NCBI GenBank assembly: GCA_019749805.1
Contig: JAIEPH010000002.1
Location: 91,433-155,432, forward strand
Direction: 5' to 3'
From: Mycobacteriaceae bacterium
GTDB lineage: Bacteria > Actinomycetota > Actinomycetes > Mycobacteriales > Mycobacteriaceae
DNA: 64,000 nt
Shown piece after piece: positions 1 to 8,704 of the stretch. The notes below the pieces were generated by a model that saw only the letters and a list, made by a program, of their open reading frames with translations, ran no database searches and was not told the origin of the DNA. Made by a program: the position numbers and the translations under genes. Numbering within the stretch: the first letter of the stretch is position 1; each line of letters begins with the position of its first letter.

Positions 1-799
1 GGTCAACATCTACCGCGGCAGTGTCTTCAGCCCCGAATCGGGCAACTGGCAGCGCACGTTCGGTGGTCATGTAGCCGGGCAGTCGTTGGTCTCGGCGGTA
101 CGCACGGTCGATCCGAAATACCAGGTGCATTCCCTGCACGGATATTTCCTGCGGCCGGGTGACGCGAAGGCGCCGACGGTGTTCATCGTCGAGCGACTCC
201 GCGATGGTGGGTCTTTCGCCACCCGCCGGGTCAATGCGATCCAGCACGGAGAGACCATCTTCTCGATGTCGGCGTCGTTCCAGACCGACCAGAGCGGCAT
301 CCACCACCAGGACACGATGCCGTCGGCGCCGCCGCCCGACGACCTGCCGGGCCTGACGGAGGTCAAAGCGTTCGACGACGCGGGCTTCAAGCAATTCGCG
401 GAGTGGGATGTGCGGGTGGTGCCGCAGGAGAAGCTGGAACGCCTGGCCGGCAAGGCTTCTCAGCAACAGGTCTGGTTCCGTCACCGGGACCCGCTGCCAG
501 ACGACTTCGTGCTGCACGTCTGCGCACTGGCCTACCTGAGCGATCTCACTCTGCTCGGATCGGCACAGGTGCATCACGCCGCCGAGCGCCAACATCTGCA
601 GGTCGCGTCGCTGGATCATGCGATGTGGTTCATGCGTCCGTTCCGCGCCGACGAATGGCTGCTCTACGACCAGTCGTCGCCGACGGCATCGGGCGGGCGC
701 TCGCTGACCCAGGGCAAGATCTACACCCAGACCGGTGAGATGGTGGCGGCGGTGACGCAGGAAGGGCTCACCCGCTACAAGCGCGGCTACACGCCGTGA
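1..799 (+). CDS. tesB2: Acyl-CoA thioesterase II (TesB family), 5' end outside window
   Basis: Hydrolyses acyl-CoA to free acid and CoA in the cytoplasm. The reading frame is open from base 2, so the N-terminus lies upstream of the window. Visible are the double-hotdog landmark [13 protein letters not shown] near the start, [10 protein letters not shown], and the second hotdog with [24 protein letters not shown] near the C-terminus. The TGA stop overlaps the GTG start of pdxT by 4 nt, so the two are probably co-translated. The same tesB2-pdxT pairing is what I recall from M. tuberculosis Rv2605c/Rv2604c. An ATG at 86 would remove conserved N-terminal sequence and is not the real start. Confidence 0.93.
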   Translation, partial: VNIYRGSVFSPESGNWQRTFGGHVAGQSLVSAVRTVDPKYQVHSLHGYFLRPGDAKAPTVFIVERLRDGGSFATRRVNAIQHGETIFSMSASFQTDQSGIHHQDTMPSAPPPDDLPGLTEVKAFDDAGFKQFAEWDVRVVPQEKLERLAGKASQQQVWFRHRDPLPDDFVLHVCALAYLSDLTLLGSAQVHHAAERQHLQVASLDHAMWFMRPFRADEWLLYDQSSPTASGGRSLTQGKIYTQTGEMVAAVTQEGLTRYKRGYTP

Positions 800-1380
800 G
801 CGCACCGCACGTCGGCGTGCTGGCGCTCCAGGGCGACACTCGCGAACATCTTGCGGCATTGCGTGAGGCGGGCGCCGAGGCGTCCACGGTGCGGCGGCTA
901 CGTGAACTCGAAACCGTTGACGCGCTGGTGATCCCCGGCGGGGAGTCCACGACGATGAGCCATCTGCTGCGGGAGTTCGAGCTGCTCGAACCGTTGCGAG
1001 CGAGGTTGGCCGACGGCATGCCCGCCTACGGGTCGTGTGCGGGCATGATTTTGCTCGCCACCGAGATCCTGGACGCCGGCACCGCCGGGCGCGACGCAAC
1101 GCCGCTCAAGGCGATCGATATGACGGTGCGACGCAACGCGTTTGGCCGTCAAGTGGATTCGTTCGAGGATGATATCGACTTCACGGGTCTCGACAAGCCC
1201 GTGCACGCGGTGTTCATCCGGGCGCCGTGGGTCGAGCGGGTCGGCCCGGACGTCGAGGTGCTGGGCCAGGCCGCCGGACATATCGTCGCGGTGCGTCAGG
1301 GCAAGATGCTCGCGACGTCGTTTCACCCGGAGGTGACCGGCGATCGTCGCATCCACAAACTCTTCGTGGATTTACTGTGA
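796..1380 (+). CDS. pdxT: Pyridoxal 5'-phosphate synthase glutaminase subunit PdxT
   Basis: Glutaminase half of the PdxS/PdxT pyridoxal phosphate synthase; releases ammonia from glutamine and passes it to PdxS. 194 aa, the usual family length. The class I amidotransferase triad is visible: nucleophile Cys81 in YGSCAGM, His177 and Glu179 in SFHPEVTGD. The oxyanion-side motif PGGESTTM is at about 47-54. The GTG start overlaps the tesB2 stop (GTGA). pdxS is not in the window; in other mycobacteria it lies just upstream of the thioesterase, so it is expected beyond the left edge. Confidence 0.96.
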   Translation: MSAPHVGVLALQGDTREHLAALREAGAEASTVRRLRELETVDALVIPGGESTTMSHLLREFELLEPLRARLADGMPAYGSCAGMILLATEILDAGTAGRDATPLKAIDMTVRRNAFGRQVDSFEDDIDFTGLDKPVHAVFIRAPWVERVGPDVEVLGQAAGHIVAVRQGKMLATSFHPEVTGDRRIHKLFVDLL

Positions 1381-1384
1381 ATCG

Positions 1385-1421
1385 GGCGCGCATATCAACC
1401 GTGGCGGTCGATACGCGCGCC
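1385..1421. terminator. Hairpin between convergent pdxT and acyl-CoA dehydrogenase genes
   Basis: GGCGCGC at 1385-1391 pairs with GCGCGCC at 1415-1421 around a 23-nt loop. It sits in the 51-bp gap between the two convergent stop codons, where a bidirectional terminator is expected. There is no U-run, as is common for mycobacterial terminators, so function is inferred from position and stem only. Confidence 0.45.
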
Positions 1422-1431
1422 GAATTCGCAA

Positions 1432-2643
1432 CTAGCGGATGGGCAGACCCGTCACCGCGCGACCGATGACCAGCCGCTGAATCTCGCTGGTGCCTTCGAA
1501 GATGGTGAAGATCTTGGCGTCGCGATGCATCCGCTCGACCGGATATTCACGCGTATAGCCGTTGCCGCCGAGGATCTGGATCGCCTCGTCGGTGACGTAG
1601 ACGGCGGTTTCGCTCGCGACAAGCTTGGCCATCGACCCCTCGGCGTTATCGAACGGTTTGCCGTTACGGGCCATCCAGCCCGCCCGCCACACGAGCAGGC
1701 GAGCAGCGTCGATGCGAGCTTTCATGTCGGCCAATTTGAATGCGATGGCCTGGAATTCGCCGATCTTGCGGCCGAATTGCTCACGCTGCAATGCGTAGTC
1801 CAGCGCGTACTCATATGCCGCACGGGCCACACCGACGGCCATCGCACCGACTGTGGGGCGGGTCCGCTCGAAGGTGGCCATTGCGGCCTGACCTTTCGAA
1901 CGCTTGCCCTCGCGGACTTTCGCGATCCGCTCCTCGAACTTGTCTCTGCCACCGATGATCAGGCGCCCGGGGATGCGGACGTCGTCCAGCACGACCTCGG
2001 CGGTGTGCGACGCCCTGATGCCGTGCTTGAGAAATTTCTGGCCTTGCCGGAATCCGGGGGTGTCGGGCGGGATGATGAACGACGCCTGACCGCGGCTGCC
2101 CAGCTCGGGATACACCGACGCGACGACGATGTGCACCTCGGCGATGCCGCCGTTGGTCGCCCACGTCTTCGTACCGTTGAGCACCCATTCGTCGGTGGCC
2201 TCGTCGTAGCGTGCGCGCGTGAGGATCGCACCGACATCCGAGCCGGCGCCGGGCTCCGACGAACAGAAGGAACCGACCTTGGGGTCGTCGACGGTGCCGA
2301 ACATCTGTGGCAGGAACTCGGCGATCTGCTCGGGCGTTCCGCCGCCGGCCAGCGATGCGGCCGCCAGGCCGGTGCCGAGGATCGACAGCGCGATTCCCGC
2401 GTCGCCCCAAAACATCTCCTCGAACGCGACGAGCATGCCCAGGCCGGACGGTTCGCCCGCCTGCTCGGCGAAGAACTCCATGGAGTAGACGCCGACTTTC
2501 GCGGCTTCCTGAATGATCGGCCACGGTGTCTCTTCGCGCTCATCCCATTCGGCGGCGGCCGGTCGGATCACGTCGGTGGCGAATTCGTGGACCCAGTCGC
2601 GAATGTGGACGAGGTCGGGTGACAGTTCGAGGTCGAACGACAT
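1432..2643 (-). CDS. Acyl-CoA dehydrogenase (FadE family)
   Basis: FAD-dependent alpha,beta-dehydrogenation of an acyl-CoA; substrate cannot be read from the sequence. 403 aa. The order of motifs is typical: N-terminal helical domain, middle beta domain with [14 protein letters not shown] and the KTWATNGG stretch, then C-terminal [23 protein letters not shown] and [13 protein letters not shown]. The ATG start lies 3 bp from a perfect 28-bp palindrome that is probably the operator for this gene. Next upstream on the same strand is the 3' remnant of a CocE/NonD-type hydrolase, so the gene may once have been second in an operon. It separates pdxT from yebC, which are closer in M. tuberculosis, so it is accessory here. 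Confidence 0.93.
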   Translation of the reverse strand: MSFDLELSPDLVHIRDWVHEFATDVIRPAAAEWDEREETPWPIIQEAAKVGVYSMEFFAEQAGEPSGLGMLVAFEEMFWGDAGIALSILGTGLAAASLAGGGTPEQIAEFLPQMFGTVDDPKVGSFCSSEPGAGSDVGAILTRARYDEATDEWVLNGTKTWATNGGIAEVHIVVASVYPELGSRGQASFIIPPDTPGFRQGQKFLKHGIRASHTAEVVLDDVRIPGRLIIGGRDKFEERIAKVREGKRSKGQAAMATFERTRPTVGAMAVGVARAAYEYALDYALQREQFGRKIGEFQAIAFKLADMKARIDAARLLVWRAGWMARNGKPFDNAEGSMAKLVASETAVYVTDEAIQILGGNGYTREYPVERMHRDAKIFTIFEGTSEIQRLVIGRAVTGLPIR

Positions 2644-2645
2644 AC

Positions 2646-2673
2646 CACTATCTTACTCCGGAGTAAGATAGTG
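2646..2673. promoter_or_regulatory. Perfect 28-bp palindrome, probable TetR-type operator
   Basis: The left arm CACTATCTTACTCC (2646-2659) is exactly complementary to the right arm (2660-2673), with no spacer. It abuts the start codon of the acyl-CoA dehydrogenase gene. Perfect symmetry of this length next to a catabolic start codon is typical of TetR-family operators. The only regulator piece nearby is the TetR C-terminal remnant at about 2942-3090, so the cognate repressor may have been lost, or may be encoded elsewhere. Confidence 0.75.
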
Positions 2674-2702
2674 CGAAAGGCGTGTGTGTTCGACCTAACA
2701 TT

Positions 2703-2944
2703 TCAGCCCAGGACCGGCAGTACCAGCCGAGACGCCGGCGAAACCGTGTTCAGGCTGCTGGTTCCCACACTCGCGTGCCGGAAGATCATGATCGCGGGTG
2801 TGTTCAGGTCCTGTTCGTCACTGGTGAGGGTGAGTCGGATGCGATCCCCGGCAGCGAAGCGGCGGGCGTTGGGCACCAACGGAATCCGATACTCGGTGTC
2901 GACGAGCGGGATCGCCTGGTGCGCAGCGGTCTGATTCCTCGCAG
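2703..2944 (-). pseudogene. 3' remnant of CocE/NonD-family (X-Pro dipeptidyl-peptidase-like) hydrolase
   Basis: Reading the minus strand from about 2944 gives roughly 79 codons ending at a TGA (2705-2703). The peptide has the features of the C-terminal beta-jellyroll of CocE/NonD hydrolases: IPLVPNARRFAAGDRIRL, LTSDEQDLNTPAIM, FRHASVGTSSLNTV and a final SRLVLPVLG. No catalytic alpha/beta domain precedes it. Upstream in this frame a stop appears at once, and the DNA becomes the 3' part of a plus-strand TetR gene. Catalytic function is therefore lost. Confidence 0.82.
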
Positions 2945-3090
2945 ATCATGGGCTTGGCGATGATGCGATTCGTATGGAAGATCGAACCGGTCAGATCGAT
3001 GGCGGATGAGCAACTGGTCGCCGCCGTCGCGCCGAACCTGCAGCACTACATCCAGGGGATCTCACGTGACGATGGTCGAGGTCGAGCCGC
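2942..3090 (+). pseudogene. 3' remnant of TetR-family regulator (C-terminal ligand domain only)
   Basis: The plus-strand frame from 2942 reads QIMGLAMMRFVWKIEP, then MADEQLVAAVAPNLQHYIQG. This resembles the last helices of the TetR_C_16 type of ligand domain (pattern GLA..RFV..EP-----LV..VAP..Q.Y). No helix-turn-helix region precedes it; the DNA to the left is the tail of the minus-strand CocE-like gene. The normal stop is also missing, because the frame runs on into the following gene. Assignment rests on pattern memory, so the family is likely but not certain. Confidence 0.6.
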
Positions 3091-3500
3091 AGCCGCGCAT
3101 CGACACGATCGTGCGCCTACCCGACGGCAGAGAGGCCAGGCGCACCGAATACGTCGGCACAGCCTGGTTCGACGGAAAGCCGCAGGTCAGCGGCCTGGTA
3201 CTGCGCCGCGCGCCGAATGCGCCACGAGGTATCCGCGTGCCGAACTTCTCGACGTCGTTCTTTCTCCCCGACAGCCTGGCCTATGACCGGGCCGCACTCG
3301 GTGAGCCGACACTGTCGGTCTCGGTGGTGCTCCAGGCGGCGGGTGAGACCAGCGCGATCACGCAGGCCGCCGCCACTTTCACCGATGACCCGTCCGGTGC
3401 ACCGACGTGGATTCAGATTCATCTTCAGGGGCACCTCGGCTGGCCGGCAGGCATCGGCTACCGCATCGTCGCGCTCACCCCTCCCGACGCGGTTCGATAG
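3066..3500 (+). CDS. Hypothetical protein
   Basis: About 144 aa from GTG 3066, or 142 from ATG 3072; both starts are plausible and no strong ribosome site separates them. No family recognised. The protein looks soluble and beta-rich: RIDTIVRLPDGREARRTEYVG at the N-terminus, LSVSVVLQAAGETSAITQAAATF in the middle, WIQIHLQGHLGWPAGIGYRIVAL at the end. There is no signal peptide or membrane helix. It lies 68 bp upstream of yebC on the same strand and directly follows the TetR/CocE deletion scar. Third codon positions are G/C-rich in this frame, which supports coding. Confidence 0.6.
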   Translation: MTMVEVEPQPRIDTIVRLPDGREARRTEYVGTAWFDGKPQVSGLVLRRAPNAPRGIRVPNFSTSFFLPDSLAYDRAALGEPTLSVSVVLQAAGETSAITQAAATFTDDPSGAPTWIQIHLQGHLGWPAGIGYRIVALTPPDAVR

Positions 3501-3568
3501 GGCACAAACGTCCACGTAGACTCGTCGTTCGAACGTTGCGCGATTTTTAGGAAGCGGGTAGTACACGC

Positions 3569-4327
3569 ATGAGCGGCCATTCCAAGTGGGCGACCACAAA
3601 GCACAAGAAGGCCGTTATCGACGCACGCCGCGGCAAGAACTTCGCGAAGCTGATCAAGAACGTCGAAGTGGCCGCGCGAGTCGGCGGCGGTGACCCCGCC
3701 GGGAACCCGACGCTCTACGACGCGATCCAGAAGGCGAAGAAATCGTCGGTCCCGAACGACAACATCGAGCGCGCCCGCAAGCGCGGCGCCGGGGAAGAGG
3801 CCGGTGGCGCCGACTACCAGAACATCACCTATGAGGGCTACGGCCCCAACGGTGTCGCGGTGCTGATCGAGTGCCTCACCGACAACCGCAACCGCGCCGC
3901 GGGCGAGGTGCGCGTCGCGATGACCCGCAACGGCGGCAACATGGCCGATCCGGGTTCGGTGGCATATCTGTTCTCCCGCAAGGGCGTCGTGACCCTGGAG
4001 AAGAACGGGCAGACCGAGGATGACGTGCTGACCGCGGTGCTGGAAGCCGGCGCCGAGGAGATCAACGACCTCGATGACAGCTTCGAGATCATCTGCGAAC
4101 CAACCGATCTCGTCGCTGTTCGCACCGCGCTACAGGAGGCGGGCATCGACTACGAGTCCGCGGAGGCCAGCTTCCAGCCGTCGGTGACGGTGCCGGTCGA
4201 CCTCGACGGCGCACGCAAGGTACTCAAGCTCGTCGACGCGCTCGAAGACAGCGACGACGTCCAGGACGTCTACACCAACATGGACATCCCCGACGACGTC
4301 GGGGCTCAACTCGACGACGAGGGATAG
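3569..4327 (+). CDS. YebC/PmpR-family protein (TACO1-like)
   Basis: 252 aa, full length. Opens with the family signature [22 protein letters not shown], then [16 protein letters not shown] and [20 protein letters not shown], and ends in an acidic tail. The family is annotated as a DNA-binding regulator, but more recent work on YebC/TACO1 proteins points to relief of ribosome stalling at proline stretches; the sequence alone does not decide. The homologue Rv2603c lies beside pdxT in M. tuberculosis. Its stop is 3 bp from the stop of the convergent hydrolase gene. Confidence 0.95.
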   Translation: MSGHSKWATTKHKKAVIDARRGKNFAKLIKNVEVAARVGGGDPAGNPTLYDAIQKAKKSSVPNDNIERARKRGAGEEAGGADYQNITYEGYGPNGVAVLIECLTDNRNRAAGEVRVAMTRNGGNMADPGSVAYLFSRKGVVTLEKNGQTEDDVLTAVLEAGAEEINDLDDSFEIICEPTDLVAVRTALQEAGIDYESAEASFQPSVTVPVDLDGARKVLKLVDALEDSDDVQDVYTNMDIPDDVGAQLDDEG

Positions 4328-4330
4328 TCG

Positions 4331-5158
4331 TCAGCCCTTGAGGAACTCGCCGATTGCCCGCGCGGTTTCCTCGGGCTGATCGAGCATGATAAGTACCTTG
4401 GCGTCCTCGACGTAACGCAATGTGCCACCTGTCAATTCGGCCAACGCCTCGGCGTGCGCGACGGGCATCACGCGGTTGCGGCTCCACAGCACCAGCACGT
4501 CGCCCGAGAAGTCCGCGAGCCGGTTGGTCTCGTCCACGAGCGAGGACTTGTCGAACCTGGTCCGTGCGTACTTGAGCAGGTCGCGGCGGATCCGCACGTC
4601 GGCGATCCCCGCATTCGTCCATGCCTCGATGATGTGCTGGGGGATGGGCTTGGCGGCCATCATGCCGAAGAGGAAGAAGCGGCGACGCAGCCAGCCGATG
4701 CGCAACTGCTGCATCGCCATCTTGACGGTCCCGGTGGTGCGGGTGCCGACCCAGGTGACCTTGCCGGGAAAGCCGGGAGGGAAGTTGTCGTAGGCCTCTG
4801 ACGGGCAGATCACGAGTCGGGCAATGCGTTTGTCGCGCCCGACGTCGGTGAGGAACAGCGGACCGCCCCAGTCGGACACGACAAGCGTGACGTCGGTGAG
4901 ATCCAGTGCGTCGAGGAAATCGGCGACGACGTCGACCATGCCGGGCATCGTGAGATCGGCATCCTCACGCATCGGGATTCGGTGCCCGCCGATCGGCAGC
5001 ACCGGCAGCACGTAGCGGTAGCCGGCCGGCAGGTGCGGTAGGGCGAGGTCCCACTGTGTGTCGTTCATCAGCAGACCGTGCAACAGCACCACCGGCGGGC
5101 CGTCTGGGTCGCCTTCCTCGCGGTACTCGATGGTCCCGGCGGAAACGGCAAGCTCCAT
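4331..5158 (-). CDS. Alpha/beta hydrolase with Asp nucleophile (epoxide hydrolase/haloalkane dehalogenase-like)
   Basis: 275 aa. Oxyanion motif VVLLHGLLMN is at about 23-32. The nucleophile elbow reads VVSDWGGP, so the nucleophile is Asp rather than Ser, as in epoxide hydrolases and haloalkane dehalogenases. The usual C-terminal His motif of the family is not obvious (the end reads ALAELTGGTLRYVEDAKVLIMLDQPEETARAIGEFL), so catalytic competence is uncertain. It is divergent from the TetR gene at 5225, with two overlapping operator-like palindromes between them. Repression by that TetR is likely. Confidence 0.85.
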   Translation of the reverse strand: MELAVSAGTIEYREEGDPDGPPVVLLHGLLMNDTQWDLALPHLPAGYRYVLPVLPIGGHRIPMREDADLTMPGMVDVVADFLDALDLTDVTLVVSDWGGPLFLTDVGRDKRIARLVICPSEAYDNFPPGFPGKVTWVGTRTTGTVKMAMQQLRIGWLRRRFFLFGMMAAKPIPQHIIEAWTNAGIADVRIRRDLLKYARTRFDKSSLVDETNRLADFSGDVLVLWSRNRVMPVAHAEALAELTGGTLRYVEDAKVLIMLDQPEETARAIGEFLKG

Positions 5159-5173
5159 CTCTATTCCCCTTAT

Positions 5174-5203
5174 TAGAACGCTAATTCTAGAACGTATGCT
5201 CTA
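5174..5203. promoter_or_regulatory. Two overlapping TetR operator palindromes
   Basis: TAGAAC-GCTA-ATTCTA (5174-5189) is an imperfect-spaced inverted repeat that shares its last two bases with a second copy, TAGAACGTATGCTCTA (5188-5203). The two copies are direct repeats of the pattern TAGAACG-N5-TCTA. They fill the 66-bp gap between the divergent hydrolase and tetR genes and would cover both promoters. Confidence 0.75.
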
Positions 5204-5224
5204 GTCTGTCCGCAGGAGGCGTCA

Positions 5225-5842
5225 ATGGCAAGATCCACGCGCGAATCGATCCTCACCGCCGCCGCTGAGCTGATGCGGCACCGCGGGTACGCGGCGGTGG
5301 CGATGAAAGACATCGCGCAGGCGTCGGGTGCGCCGATCGGCTCGCTGTACCACCACTTCCGCGGCGGCAAGGTGCAGATCGCGCGGGAGGCTCTGATCAA
5401 CGCGGGAGCGGCGTACGGGCTGCTCATCCCGACGCTCATCGACGAATACAACGACCTCGGCCAGGCGGTCGAGGGCGTCTTCGCCCAGGCCGCGCAGGAC
5501 ATGGCCGCCACCGGGTTCGCGAACATGTGCCCGGTCGCCAGCGTTGCCGCCGAAGTCGCCGATACCGTCGAAGAACTCCGTGAGACCTCGGCTGAGGTGT
5601 TCCGTGGCTGGATCGACGGTGGCGCCGCCTACTTCGCGGCACGGGGGCTGGAGCCGCAGCGGGCCCGCGAGGTCACGTTGGTGCTGGTCGGCGCGCTCGA
5701 GGGTGCGTTCGTGCTGGCGCGCACGCTGCGCGACACCGAGCCGCTGCTTGCCGCAGGTGCGGCGTTGGCCCCTCAGTACCGGGGCGTCGGGCTCGCGCGC
5801 ACTCAACCCCTACCGTTGGATGGGGCCAGTTCGTCGTCGTAG
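5225..5842 (+). CDS. TetR/AcrR family regulator (LmrA/YxaF-like)
   Basis: 205 aa. N-terminal helix-turn-helix at about 5-50: TRESILTAAAELMRHRGYAAVAMKDIAQASGAPIGSLYHHF. The C-terminal ligand domain has the NMCPVASVAAEVAD stretch typical of LmrA/YxaF regulators, which often respond to hydrophobic drugs or flavonoids. A strong SD (AGGAGG) precedes ATG 5225. It is divergent from the alpha/beta hydrolase, so autoregulation and control of that gene are expected. The 3' end overlaps the convergent mscS gene by 40 bp. Confidence 0.92.
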   Translation: MARSTRESILTAAAELMRHRGYAAVAMKDIAQASGAPIGSLYHHFRGGKVQIAREALINAGAAYGLLIPTLIDEYNDLGQAVEGVFAQAAQDMAATGFANMCPVASVAAEVADTVEELRETSAEVFRGWIDGGAAYFAARGLEPQRAREVTLVLVGALEGAFVLARTLRDTEPLLAAGAALAPQYRGVGLARTQPLPLDGASSSS

Positions 5843-7026
5843 CTGGCATTCTCGTCGAAGGCCCGTGCGCGTTCTTCTGCCTCGGGGCTGCCGGAAAACA
5901 TGCCTGATGCGACCCGCTTGGTCTCGCCCATCGTCTCGCGGCGCGGCGCGGGTTCAGCGGCGGTCTCATAAGTCTCGAAGCGCTGCAGCGGAAGCGCACG
6001 ACGGTGCTGCACCCAGTCGACCAGGCCCTCGCGCACCGCGCACCGCAGATCGAACAACGCGCCGGCGTTCGGAGCGCTGACCACGATCCGTACCCGGACC
6101 ACTCCGCCGACGGCATCGGTCACCTGCAGCACACCACGCCGGCCATCCCACAGATCGCTGTCGGCAAGCAGCCGATCCAACTCGTCGCGCATGTCGTTCA
6201 GTGGCACGGAGAAGTCGACGTCGAACTCGACGGTACCCATGATCTCGGTGGCGCTACGGGTCCAGTTCTCGAACGGTTCGGTGGTGAAGTAGGTGGTCGG
6301 CAGCACCAACCTGCGCTCGTCCCACAGGCGCACGACGACGTAGCTCAGGGTGATCTCCTCGACACGGCCCCACCATTGTCCGTCCTCGAGCTGCACCACG
6401 TCACCGACGCGGATGGCGCCGGAAAACGCGATCTGCATACCTGCGAACACCGCGCCGAGAGAGGTTTGCGCGGCCAGACCTGCGACGACGGACAGCACAC
6501 CGGCCGAGGCGAACACCGTGGTCCCGATATCGGAGAACGCCGGGAAGGTCATCAGTACCGCGGCGGCGCCGAAGACCACGACGACGGCGATCGCGAGCCT
6601 GCGCAGGACCGTGACCTGCGTGCGGACCCGTCGCCAGCGGCGATCGGCGTCGGAGATCTCCTCACCGCCGCCGCCGAATCGGGCGATCATGCGCCGTTCC
6701 GCGACCCGGACGAGTCCGGTGAGCAGCCAGGTCACCCCGAGGATCAGCAGGATCACCAGCGAATGGTCGACCATCCTGCGCCAGGAGTCGGCCGGATCCG
6801 ACGTCCGCTGCACCGAGATGGACGCCGCAGCCACCATCAGCGTGAACCGAACCGGCATCCGCGTGAGTTCGGCGACGTCGCAGAGCATGGCGCTGCGGCG
6901 ACCGATGCGGCCCAGCACCCAGGTCAGCACCACTCCCAGCAGATACGCGGCGGCCATGGCGCCCGCGGCCCACGCCAGCGTGACGGCGAGATTTGTTGCG
7001 GTTTCCAGTTCGTTCTCGTCGGGCAT
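5803..7026 (-). CDS. Small-conductance mechanosensitive channel (MscS family)
   Basis: 407 aa inner-membrane protein expected to open under hypo-osmotic stress. Hydrophobic N-terminal helices come first, then the pore helix region GTTVFASAGVLSVVAGLAAQTSLGAVFAGMQIAFSGAIRVGD and the beta domain VRLWDERRLVLPTTYFTTEPFENW. The tail beyond about residue 340 is charged and cytoplasmic. Its last 40 bp overlap the tetR gene on the other strand. Confidence 0.92.
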   Translation of the reverse strand: MPDENELETATNLAVTLAWAAGAMAAAYLLGVVLTWVLGRIGRRSAMLCDVAELTRMPVRFTLMVAAASISVQRTSDPADSWRRMVDHSLVILLILGVTWLLTGLVRVAERRMIARFGGGGEEISDADRRWRRVRTQVTVLRRLAIAVVVVFGAAAVLMTFPAFSDIGTTVFASAGVLSVVAGLAAQTSLGAVFAGMQIAFSGAIRVGDVVQLEDGQWWGRVEEITLSYVVVRLWDERRLVLPTTYFTTEPFENWTRSATEIMGTVEFDVDFSVPLNDMRDELDRLLADSDLWDGRRGVLQVTDAVGGVVRVRIVVSAPNAGALFDLRCAVREGLVDWVQHRRALPLQRFETYETAAEPAPRRETMGETKRVASGMFSGSPEAEERARAFDENASYDDELAPSNGRG

Positions 7027-7519
7027 TGGGTGAGATCAGCTCCACGGTGTTGGGGTTCGGTCTCTTGGCGACCGTAGCGCCGCACACTGGCGTCGTCACA
7101 CCGGCGCGTCGCGATTTGCGGCCTTCATTGCGCGGAATACCCGGTCCTGCAAGGAAAATAATCGACGTGGCAGTTCTCACAGATCACAACGGGACCGTCT
7201 GGTCGATCAGCCGTCGGATGTGACCGTTCCCCGGCGACGCCCTCGACCTCACGTTCGGTTTGTTCGAGGTGCTCATCGGTGTTGTTCGCGCTGTTGTGGC
7301 CGGTTTGGTTGCTCGCCAAGTTCTGCGGCGCGTGGCGGCTCAGCGCGCTTAGCGGGTTGATTACTAGCACTACGTGCGTGCGATCAACCGGTTAGGGCGC
7401 AGGACCGCGCGGCGGGTGACTCGCTGTGGATGAGCCGGCGGCTGGATTCGACGGACCCGCAGAGCGGTGACGGGGGCGTGTCGAGACCCTGAGGTGTCCG
7501 CTGCCGGCGCTAAGCTCCT
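7027..7519. other. Intergenic region mscS-ruvC with a possible 30-aa ORF and hairpin
   Basis: No confident gene. A short plus-strand ORF at 7260-7352 (TTG start) would encode a hydrophobic/basic peptide beginning LFEVLIGVVRAVVAGLVARQ. Three bases after its stop begins a nested hairpin: GGTTGAT 7355-7361 with ATCAACC 7383-7389, and inner GCAC-tac-GTGC at 7367-7377. The minus-strand ORF at 7125-7370 has no recognisable content. The rest shows nothing I can name. Confidence 0.3.
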
Positions 7520-7535
7520 TCGAACAGGTGTTCAC
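7520..7535. promoter_or_regulatory. SOS box (LexA site) of ruvCAB
   Basis: TCGAACAGGTGTTCAC matches the actinobacterial LexA consensus TCGAAC-N4-GTTCGA at 10 of 12 conserved positions (both mismatches in the last arm). It lies 18 bp upstream of the ruvC start. I recall ruvC of M. tuberculosis as a member of the LexA regulon, which fits. Confidence 0.85.
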
Positions 7536-7553
7536 AGGCAAGGGAGCTGCCAC

Positions 7554-8120
7554 GTGCGGGTGATGGGTGTCGACCCCGGGTTGACGCGGTGTGGGCTGTC
7601 CGTCATCGAGGGTGGTACCGGGCGGCGGGTCATCGCGCTTGATGTCGACGTCGTCCGCACCCCGTCCGACGAGCCACTGCATCGCCGGTTGCTCACCATC
7701 AGCGACACCGTCGAGTACTGGATGGACACGCACCGCCCCGACGTCATTGCGATCGAGCGGGTCTTCGCCAACCAGAACGCGAACACAGCGATGGGCACCG
7801 CGCAGGCCGGCGGTGTCATCGCGCTCGCCGCCGCCAGGCGCGACATCGACGTGTATTTCCACACACCCAGCGAGGTGAAGGCCGCCGTGACCGGAAACGG
7901 TCGGGCCGACAAAGCGCAGGTCACCACGATGGTCACCAAAATCCTTGCCCTGCAGGCGAAACCGACGCCCGCGGACGCAGCCGACGCGCTGGCATTGGCG
8001 ATCTGTCATTGCTGGCGGGCTCCGATGATCGCGCGAATGGCCGCGGCCGAGGTCATGGCAGCCGAGCAGAAACGCAAGTACCAGGCCACGATCAAGGCGA
8101 AGGCAAAGGCGGCACGATGA
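7554..8120 (+). CDS. ruvC: Crossover junction endodeoxyribonuclease RuvC
   Basis: Cuts Holliday junctions in the RuvABC complex. 188 aa from GTG 7554, chosen because the conserved N-terminus [14 protein letters not shown] starts here and a ribosome site AGGGAGCTG precedes it; the frame is open further upstream, but that stretch holds the LexA box. Catalytic Asp7 and the [11 protein letters not shown] segment are visible. Expression should rise on DNA damage through the box at 7520-7535. The stop overlaps the ruvA start (ATGA). Confidence 0.97.
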   Translation: MRVMGVDPGLTRCGLSVIEGGTGRRVIALDVDVVRTPSDEPLHRRLLTISDTVEYWMDTHRPDVIAIERVFANQNANTAMGTAQAGGVIALAAARRDIDVYFHTPSEVKAAVTGNGRADKAQVTTMVTKILALQAKPTPADAADALALAICHCWRAPMIARMAAAEVMAAEQKRKYQATIKAKAKAAR

Positions 8121-8704
8121 TTGCATCCGTTCGCGGGGAGGTTCTCGACATCGCTCTCGACCACGTTGTCATCGAGGCCGCGGGCGTCGGCTACAAAGTG
8201 ATGGCGACGCCGACCACGCTGGCGACGCTGCACCGCGGCGACGAGGCCCGGCTCATCACCGCGATGATCGTGCGCGAGGATTCGATGACGCTGTACGGCT
8301 TTACCGACGCCGACGCCCGCAACCTGTTTCTGACGCTGCTCGCGGTATCCGGTATCGGGCCGAGCATCGCACTGGGCGCGCTGGCGATGTACGACGGGCC
8401 GACGCTGCGGCGCGCCATCGCCGACGGCGACATCACGGCGCTGACCCGGATCCCGAAGGTCGGCAAGAAGACCGCCGAGCTGATGGCGCTGAGCCTGCGC
8501 GACAAGATGGGAGCCGTCACACCGTCCGGTGCCGCCGCGATGAACGGCCACACCGCGCGCGGCCCGGTAGTCGAAGCGCTCGTCGGCCTTGGCTTTGCGC
8601 TCAAGCAGGCCGAAGAGGCTACCGACAAGGTGCTCGCCAATGACCCGGAAGCCAGCACAACCAGTGCGCTGCGCCTGGCGCTGTCGATGTTGGGTAAGAA
8701 ATGA
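8117..8704 (+). CDS. ruvA: Holliday junction branch migration protein RuvA
   Basis: Tetrameric junction-binding subunit. 195 aa from ATG 8117 ([12 protein letters not shown]), which overlaps the ruvC stop by 4 nt. OB-fold N-domain, then the helix-hairpin-helix segments [17 protein letters not shown] and [21 protein letters not shown], then the C-terminal domain [15 protein letters not shown] that contacts RuvB. The stop overlaps the ruvB start by 4 nt. Confidence 0.97.
   Translation: MIASVRGEVLDIALDHVVIEAAGVGYKVMATPTTLATLHRGDEARLITAMIVREDSMTLYGFTDADARNLFLTLLAVSGIGPSIALGALAMYDGPTLRRAIADGDITALTRIPKVGKKTAELMALSLRDKMGAVTPSGAAAMNGHTARGPVVEALVGLGFALKQAEEATDKVLANDPEASTTSALRLALSMLGKK

Noticed and set aside
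3535..3560. GTTG-N17-GGGTA before yebC as a SigF promoter
   Set aside because: One mismatch in the -35 core and a housekeeping gene downstream; not distinguishable from chance.
7125..7370. 81-codon minus-strand ORF before ruvC
   Set aside because: No SD, no recognised content, and composition does not resemble its neighbours.
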